Positions 58,743-64,000 of a DNA stretch of 64,000 bases are shown in pieces. The stretch comes from Alentia gelatinosa (Eukaryota > Annelida > Polychaeta > Phyllodocida > Polynoidae): contig OX465591.1 in NCBI GenBank assembly GCA_950022655.1, positions 50,334,478 through 50,398,477 of the forward strand, written 5' to 3'. The notes below the pieces were generated by a model. It had not been told where the DNA came from, ran no database searches, and worked only from the letters and a program-made list of their open reading frames with translations. How positions within the stretch are numbered: the first letter of the stretch is position 1; each line of letters starts with the position of its first letter. The translations under genes were made by a program, and so were the position numbers.

Positions 58743-59952
58743 AGTTTTTTTTTGTTTTTTTTAAGACTTTTATTTATCCTGGAGTGCACTCAGTCTGAAA
58801 GACTGGTCTCAACGTACCTCCAGCTATAGTTGACATATTTGTTTCTTGGTTACATAGTTCAGCTTATGTACAACAGGGAATAACTATGCAAGTGGAAAAT
58901 AACATAAAAGTTAAGTAAGTAAATACAACAAATGAAAAGATACACGTGGGCCCGGAAGATCAGGGTTACAGTGCTGGTTGAAAGATTGAAAGAAAGAGTC
59001 ACTGGAGTCGATTGTCTTTTACATGGAGTATAGATGCGATTACTCAGTCATTTTGGTGTAGAATGTTCGCAGCCAAAATCGACTTTTGTTCCTTCTTAAA
59101 GTCAGAGAAGCTTTTAATATTCCTTAGGCCTGGTGGAAGTCTGTTCCAGAGAGTGGCTCCATGGTGCATTAAACTTTTTTGGTACATTGTACAATTTGGT
59201 TTAATAGTCTGAAACAGTGGAGCACTTTGTGCTCTGGTGTCCCTAGTGTGTGCTTGCATTAGTCTATCGTCACTACTCTGTTTATACATATGAAGGTAGA
59301 TATGGTATTTTCGAAGGTCTGTTAGGTATGGCAGTTGGGTTGCTCTGTGAAGCCAAAGTACATTTGCTCTCGGATTACTCCTCGTGATTACTCTTTAGGC
59401 ATTATTTTGTAATATTTGTATCCTGTTTAGGTCCAGAGCACTACTAGTGTCGTATAAAACATCTCCGTAGTTTAATATAGGCAGGATCATTGTTTTGTAA
59501 ATCAGAAGGCTTGCATGCTCAGTAAGGTAAGGTCTTATTTTTGCTAGGAGATACGTTTTATGAGTCACTTGTTTTACTAAATGGTTCATGTGAGATTTGA
59601 AGGTCAGATTATTATCCAGAGTTATACCAAGGTAGTTGTATGAGTGAACTGTCTGCAGGTTATCCCGGTTAAGAGAGAGGCTTAAATTTAAGTTATGATA
59701 GTCTTTGGTTTTATTTTGTGTGCCAAAAATTACCAATTTGGTTTTTTTTGTATTTATTGTGAGTCTATTGGAGTCACACCAGTTCTCAATCTTAGTCAGT
59801 TTATCCTGCAGAGTTGTGATCACTTCCCGCATATTCATCCCTGAGTGATACAAGACCGTATCGTCAGCATACAAGAGACATTTTGCTTTGGCTATTGTGT
59901 TGTAGTTTTCTAGGATCAAAGGTAGGTCATTAACAAATACATTAAACAACAT
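58743..59952 (-). mobile_element. 5'-truncated LINE
   Basis: Minus strand. The 3' poly(A) corresponds to the T-rich tract 58745-58765, with GATAAATAAAAGTC just inside. A 3' UTR of about 300 bp is followed by the RT ORF to 59952. The 5' junction is marked by a 13-bp direct repeat, GCATGGCACGA, in three partial copies at about 59952-59975. Confidence 0.85.
59044..59952 (-). pseudogene. LINE reverse transcriptase, C-terminal two thirds
   Basis: The frame begins MLFNVFVNDLPLIL, then catalytic YADDTVLYHSG, WCDSNRLTINTKKTKLVIFG, YNYLGITLDNNLTFKSH and LPILNYGDVLYD. A stop at 59395-59397 interrupts, then homology resumes with LPYLTDLRKYHIYLH, and the last part has MHHGATLWNRLPPGLRN. FxDFKKAF and PQGS are lost by truncation. 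Catalytic Asp residues remain. The family is related in motif order to the 13089 relic. Confidence 0.9.
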
Positions 59953-61428
59953 GGCACGAGCATGGCACGAGCATGGTGGGCCATTCTAGTTTTACTTTAT
60001 ATCCATGTCAATATAGATGTAGAAGATTCATATGCCATTCAAACATACACACATTGAATATTACGAAATAGTCTTAGCGTCTTTCATGTTTTTTTAATAT
60101 ATATGAGCTATGCTCTCTTTATTGATCACAAAGCGGAATACAGTTTCAATTCACTGACGGTATGAATCTTAAATCTTAAATTATTCTTAAACATGTGAAC
60201 ACTCCAAGTAGCATAATAATGTATCCTTTAGGCAACATGTGTACTCTTCATCATTGCACAATTTCTGAAAAAATAAGGATGAATCACAGCATTTTATGTA
60301 TTTAGTAAAGAATATCCCTGAAGGTTTCTTGTCCTGTAAATTATACACATTCATAAATGAGTGAGTGAAGTCCTAAACCTGAGCGTGACCTCTTTCTTTC
60401 TTCCAAAAGCCTAAGTTCCTATATTGCTATTCAACGTTAAGATGACCTAAACAACCTATCAAATCAATTATAAAATTCTAAGTTCCCACATTGTTCCTAA
60501 ATCATCTTGCAAGCCAATCAGTTCATATAATCCAATCGATGACGGGTGATTTACTTTGAGATCAGATAATTTGCTGTAGCTCTTCTTTTTGCACCTTTCC
60601 TTCCTTTTTCTTCCCTTTCTGCTATCCCTTCCCCTTTCCCTCCACCCTCCCTCACTTCCCCCGTTCCCCCACTTCCACTTTTCCCCTTCTCATTATTTCG
60701 GCCATTCATGTCAGATGGATAGACTATATTCCAGATTGTCCGCCGTTCTACCATCCACCGTTACATCGTTAACCATTCCGATAAAGGCGTCTTTCATGTT
60801 AATGTTTACTGCTAGCAGATATGGTCCCATCCCCTTTGTAGAGGTTACAGTTACAATAGCCTTCAAAGTATGGTTTGTAAACTAGAATATCAAATGATTG
60901 CCAAATATTCCCAGATTGAAAACTTGTTACAAGTTCAGATTGAGTTGCTGGCTGCCTGCGGGTGTACCATCCACGATGTCTGCCTGTAATGAGGTAACGA
61001 CCCTTAATGACCTTAATAGGAGTCGATCCTCCCATGAAGGGTATAAATCTCAATGCCTAATTTGCCAGGAGCCCTTAATGACCTTAATGGAACCTTGATT
61101 AGAGAGTATGTGGTACTATTGGTTGAATAAGATATAGGGTGATGTATTTTAAATGACCCTCTGGAGGTTACTGATAGTGCTAGACCATATCTTCCAATTC
61201 ATGTTGTGTAAACTCAACATGTGCTGCACGCGCCTTACTTATTATTAATAAACTAGTCTTGTCCCCAACTCGGCGTTTCCTTATTTAACTGTAAGATACT
61301 GACAAGAAGGGCGGGAACTAATAACGACAAGCAATCTAGAGCAGTAATCTATTCACATAGAAATACAATTTATGAAGATAGGGATGTAGAGAGCATAAAA
61401 TGGTTTAGTAGGGAGACTGCATAACAGT
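59953..61428. other. Intergenic DNA
   Basis: No credible gene. Around 60085-60130 the minus strand carries GATCAATAAAGAGAGC and then an A-run, a possible tail of an insertion. 60580-60690 is pyrimidine-rich on the plus strand. AATGACCTTAAT is repeated at about 61005 and 61077. Confidence 0.45.
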
Positions 61429-61694
61429 CTGAGTTTGAGTCTGTGTGCCCATGCCCTGGCGATAACAGACTTTATCCTACCCCTAATAAAAAACGCCATA
61501 GGCTTAACATGGGATTTGTTTATGTCACTGGGTGTGACATAAAGTGTTGTTTATGCCACTACTTTCTAATACTGAAAAAAATGTAGAAACGGGGTAGGAT
61601 CATTTTGTTGGCTCCATAATGTCACTCGTCTTCGACTTGTGAAATTATGGAGCCAACAAAATGCGTGGCATAAATAAACTCAGACTCAAACTCG
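61429..61694. mobile_element. Nested inverted-repeat element
   Basis: The outer ends CTGAGTTTGAGTCTG (from 61429) and CAGACTCAAACTC (to 61694) are inverted. The inner arms CATTTTGTTGGCTCCATAAT (61601-61620) and the exact complement at 61644-61663 flank a 23-bp loop. A third pair, ATCCTACCCC at about 61472 and GGGGTAGGAT at about 61591, lies between. A stem-loop-rich MITE is likely. Confidence 0.75.
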
Positions 61695-62700
61695 TGACGT
61701 CTCTTTATAGTACTAGAGTCTACCACGACAAAAGATTTGCTGTGAGAGTGATTCACTCTTCAAGCAGAGATTCCGACTCCGGCAGTTAGAAGATCAGCTT
61801 TGCGAGTGAAAGTCAAGGTTGTTCAGATCGGATTCCACCAGAGCTAATGTAGTGTAGTGTGTGTGTGTGTATGTATGTGTGTGTGTGTGTGTGTGTGTGT
61901 TGGGGGGGGGGGGGGGGTGATTCTAGCAGTGTCATATTTAGACTGAACGACCCGTTTTCTGTCCACCTAACTGGGACTCACTATCCGGGTCAAGGCAGGC
62001 AGGTCTGAGGTTAGACTGGCCTCAGTCCCTGTATCACGCACTCTCCAAGCACAAGTCCCAAGCTACTGGTCGGGATATCTGCTGGGAGATTGATACCCAT
62101 GATGAACTGACCCATGTAATTGTAATACTAACATAGAATGTGGATGTAAGGTCTGAAAGGTAGAATTGTATATTAATTGTAAATTGATCATACTTCTACG
62201 GACCGTCACTGCCCTCAGTCTCTGAATCAAACACATTGTATATGACTCAGCCCTACAGTCGAATCCATTACATCACAGACCCAGTGGTCACGTGCCCCTC
62301 AACTGGACGCCATTCCTGCTTTCTCTGTTGAAGCACGCGGACTCTTACACAGACTCTGTTTTCCCACCCACCCACGCCATTGTTTTTATTATACAACTAA
62401 TATGTCATAAGTTTGAATACTGTATAATTCTTATACTACTCTTCAACCTGATAAATCAATGTGATGACTCAACTCGCTTATGTACATCTTAATCACTGAT
62501 GTCTTATCAACTTCGTGTCGTTTACTATTTAGACACTATCGTTCACCTTGTGTTTACTGTTTTTAATTGGCAGTGCGGTCTCAGTTATAATTATTTCCCC
62601 CATGGTCTCCCCGTCGCTCTCTTTGATCTCCATCAGGAGCAGACACAATCTATTGCTGTGACAACACAGGCGGCCAGAGAACTGGAGGAGGGCCATAAAC
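61695..62700. other. Intergenic DNA with a (GT)n tract and hairpin relics
   Basis: A (GT)n run then a G run of about 16 at 61856-61917. A hairpin-family copy at 62040-62093 (ACTCTCCAAGCACAAGTCCC ... TCTGCTGGGAGATTG). No gene is recognised. The first RT-like codons of the next element appear near 62700. Confidence 0.5.
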
Positions 62701-63737
62701 AGGAGAATCATTCAGTTTATAGTCGACAAGTCTTTGATTCATGGACCAGTCAGAGAAAGCTTCCTAAACTCCTTCTCGATTGGCTGGACCGTCTTCATCC
62801 ACCACTGTAGATCAGACAGGGCTGGTGTGCAATATGGTGTGCCCCAAGGATCGGTCTTGGGGCCACTCATGTCCGTAGCTTTTGTTAATGATACGTGTAA
62901 GTATGTGCATCGCTGCAAGTTTATCCAGTACGCAGATGACCTGGTTTTGTACACGGCAGATCGGACATGGCTAGGTTGAATCTCGAAGCTGCAGTGGATG
63001 TAGAGGCGGACCGGTGTCTGATGAGTGGAATGACCATCAACGCTGGTAAGACGAAGGCGGTGTGGTATGCTTCAAGTAGAAAACTTGCCTATCTCCCAGA
63101 TTTAGATATAGAGTCTGCTGGTAAGCGTCTTGCAACTCCGAAGTCATATCGATATCTAGGAATTGTGATCGATAGTTGTCTTACCTTTCGGAGTCACTTG
63201 AGTGAAACGGTAAGGAGTGTGCATTCGAGGCTGTTCAAACTAAGTAAAATCCGAGGTAGTATCAGTCAAGAAGTTGCTCGGCAGATTTATCTTACAATCG
63301 TCAGGCCAATGTTGGAATATTGCTCGTCTATCTATGATGGATCTAATCGGTTGGAGATTGATGCATGTCAAATAGCACAAAACCGTGCCCTGAGAACTAT
63401 TCAAGGTTTCACTAAGCCCAGGCAACGCGTAGACCACTTGCACGAGAACCTGAGAATTGATTATTTGGATAGTCGAAGGCAAATACAACTGTTAACAATT
63501 ATGCACAAGCTTGCCTGGAACGTTGACAACCTTGACTCCCGTATTCGCAGGACCAGGAGAGATGCACTAATCAAATTCAAAACAGAGCGAATATATACTA
63601 GTCATTTTGAAGGATCACCCTATCGTAGGGGACAGAAATTATGGGAGTGTTTGGATTCTCAAACGCAGCATCTGGTTGGTAAACAGGAGTTCAAAAAGGC
63701 TGTCAGAACTAGGTTATCTAGGTACGACTGGCGATAG
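62700..63737 (+). pseudogene. LINE reverse transcriptase with one frameshift
   Basis: The first frame has RSDRAGVQYGVPQGSVLGPL, then catalytic YADDLVLYTADR. A one-base deletion near 62960 moves the frame, which then continues MARLNLEAAVDVEADRCL, GMTINAGKTKAVWYASS, YRYLGIVIDSCLTFRSH, VRPMLEYCSSIYDGSN and a C-terminal region ending RLSRYDWR and TAG at 63735-63737. C-terminal LWECL stands in place of LWNxL. It is 5'-truncated, with no endonuclease. The end of this ORF is the founder of the following tandem array. Confidence 0.9.
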
Positions 63738-64000
63738 GAGTGTTTGCTCTAAGGACGGTGGTTAACAGGGGTTCAAAAAGGCTGTCAGAACTAGGTTATC
63801 TAGGTACGACTGGCGATAGGAGTGTTTGTGCTAAGGACGGTGGTTAACAGGGGTTCAAAAAGGCTGTCAGAACTAGGTTATCTAGGTACGACTGGCGATA
63901 GGAGTGTTTGCTCTAAGGACGGTGGTTAACAGGGGTTCAAAAAGGCTGTCAGAACTAGGTTATCTAGGTACGACTGGCGATAGGAGTGTTTGCGCTAAGG
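63682..64000 (+). repeat. 82-bp tandem array made from a LINE ORF 3' end
   Basis: Units start at 63682, 63764, 63846 and 63928 with an exact 82-bp spacing and almost no divergence. Each contains GGTTCAAAAAGGCTGTCAGA, TATCTAGGTACGACTGGCGA and TAGGAGTGTTTGC. The first copy encodes the last 18 codons of the LINE ORF plus stop and 26 bp of 3' UTR. The array runs off the right edge of the window. Confidence 0.95.

Noticed and set aside
60551..60885. Small Gly/Glu/Lys-rich and Leu/Pro-rich ORFs
   Set aside because: Caused by a polypyrimidine tract; no domain or supporting context.

Overview
The window looks like nuclear DNA from an invertebrate animal, probably marine. It holds one large, intron-poor, glutamine-rich zinc-finger gene set among long tandem arrays, many APE-type non-LTR retrotransposons (LINEs) and small inverted-repeat elements. 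There are no bacterial-style operons, and I recognise no rRNA or tRNA gene. The species cannot be fixed from this sequence alone.

Layout. Bases 1-15431 are a minisatellite of about 39 bp, with higher-order repeats, broken once at 13088-13926 by a 5'-truncated LINE. The array runs without a break, and in frame, into a zinc-finger reading frame (15372-17960). After one in-frame TAG the same frame continues to 19070 with two more zinc fingers. A 101-bp repeat follows the gene, and a short block of the same 39-bp minisatellite reappears at 22721-23256. Bases 23383-38530 are mostly satellite DNA with units of 51, 59, about 45, 82, 81 and 32 bp, broken by LINE insertions. Bases 40228-40835 are a very large imperfect palindrome.

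Bases 41007-46651 (minus strand) hold a near-complete LINE and are the most interesting part of the window. Its first ORF joins an L1-ORF1-like RNA-binding domain to a NADAR (YbiA-like, ADP-ribose-processing) domain. A second ORF has SGNH/GDSL-esterase motifs. The third ORF is endonuclease plus reverse transcriptase. All three are damaged by frameshifts or a stop codon, two of them in C homopolymers.

From 46965 to the end the window alternates between simple and compound tandem repeats, MITE-like inverted-repeat elements and four more LINE reverse-transcriptase relics. It ends inside an 82-bp tandem array that grew out of the 3' end of one LINE ORF. The zinc-finger gene is the only likely host gene. 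Everything else with coding signal is mobile-element derived.
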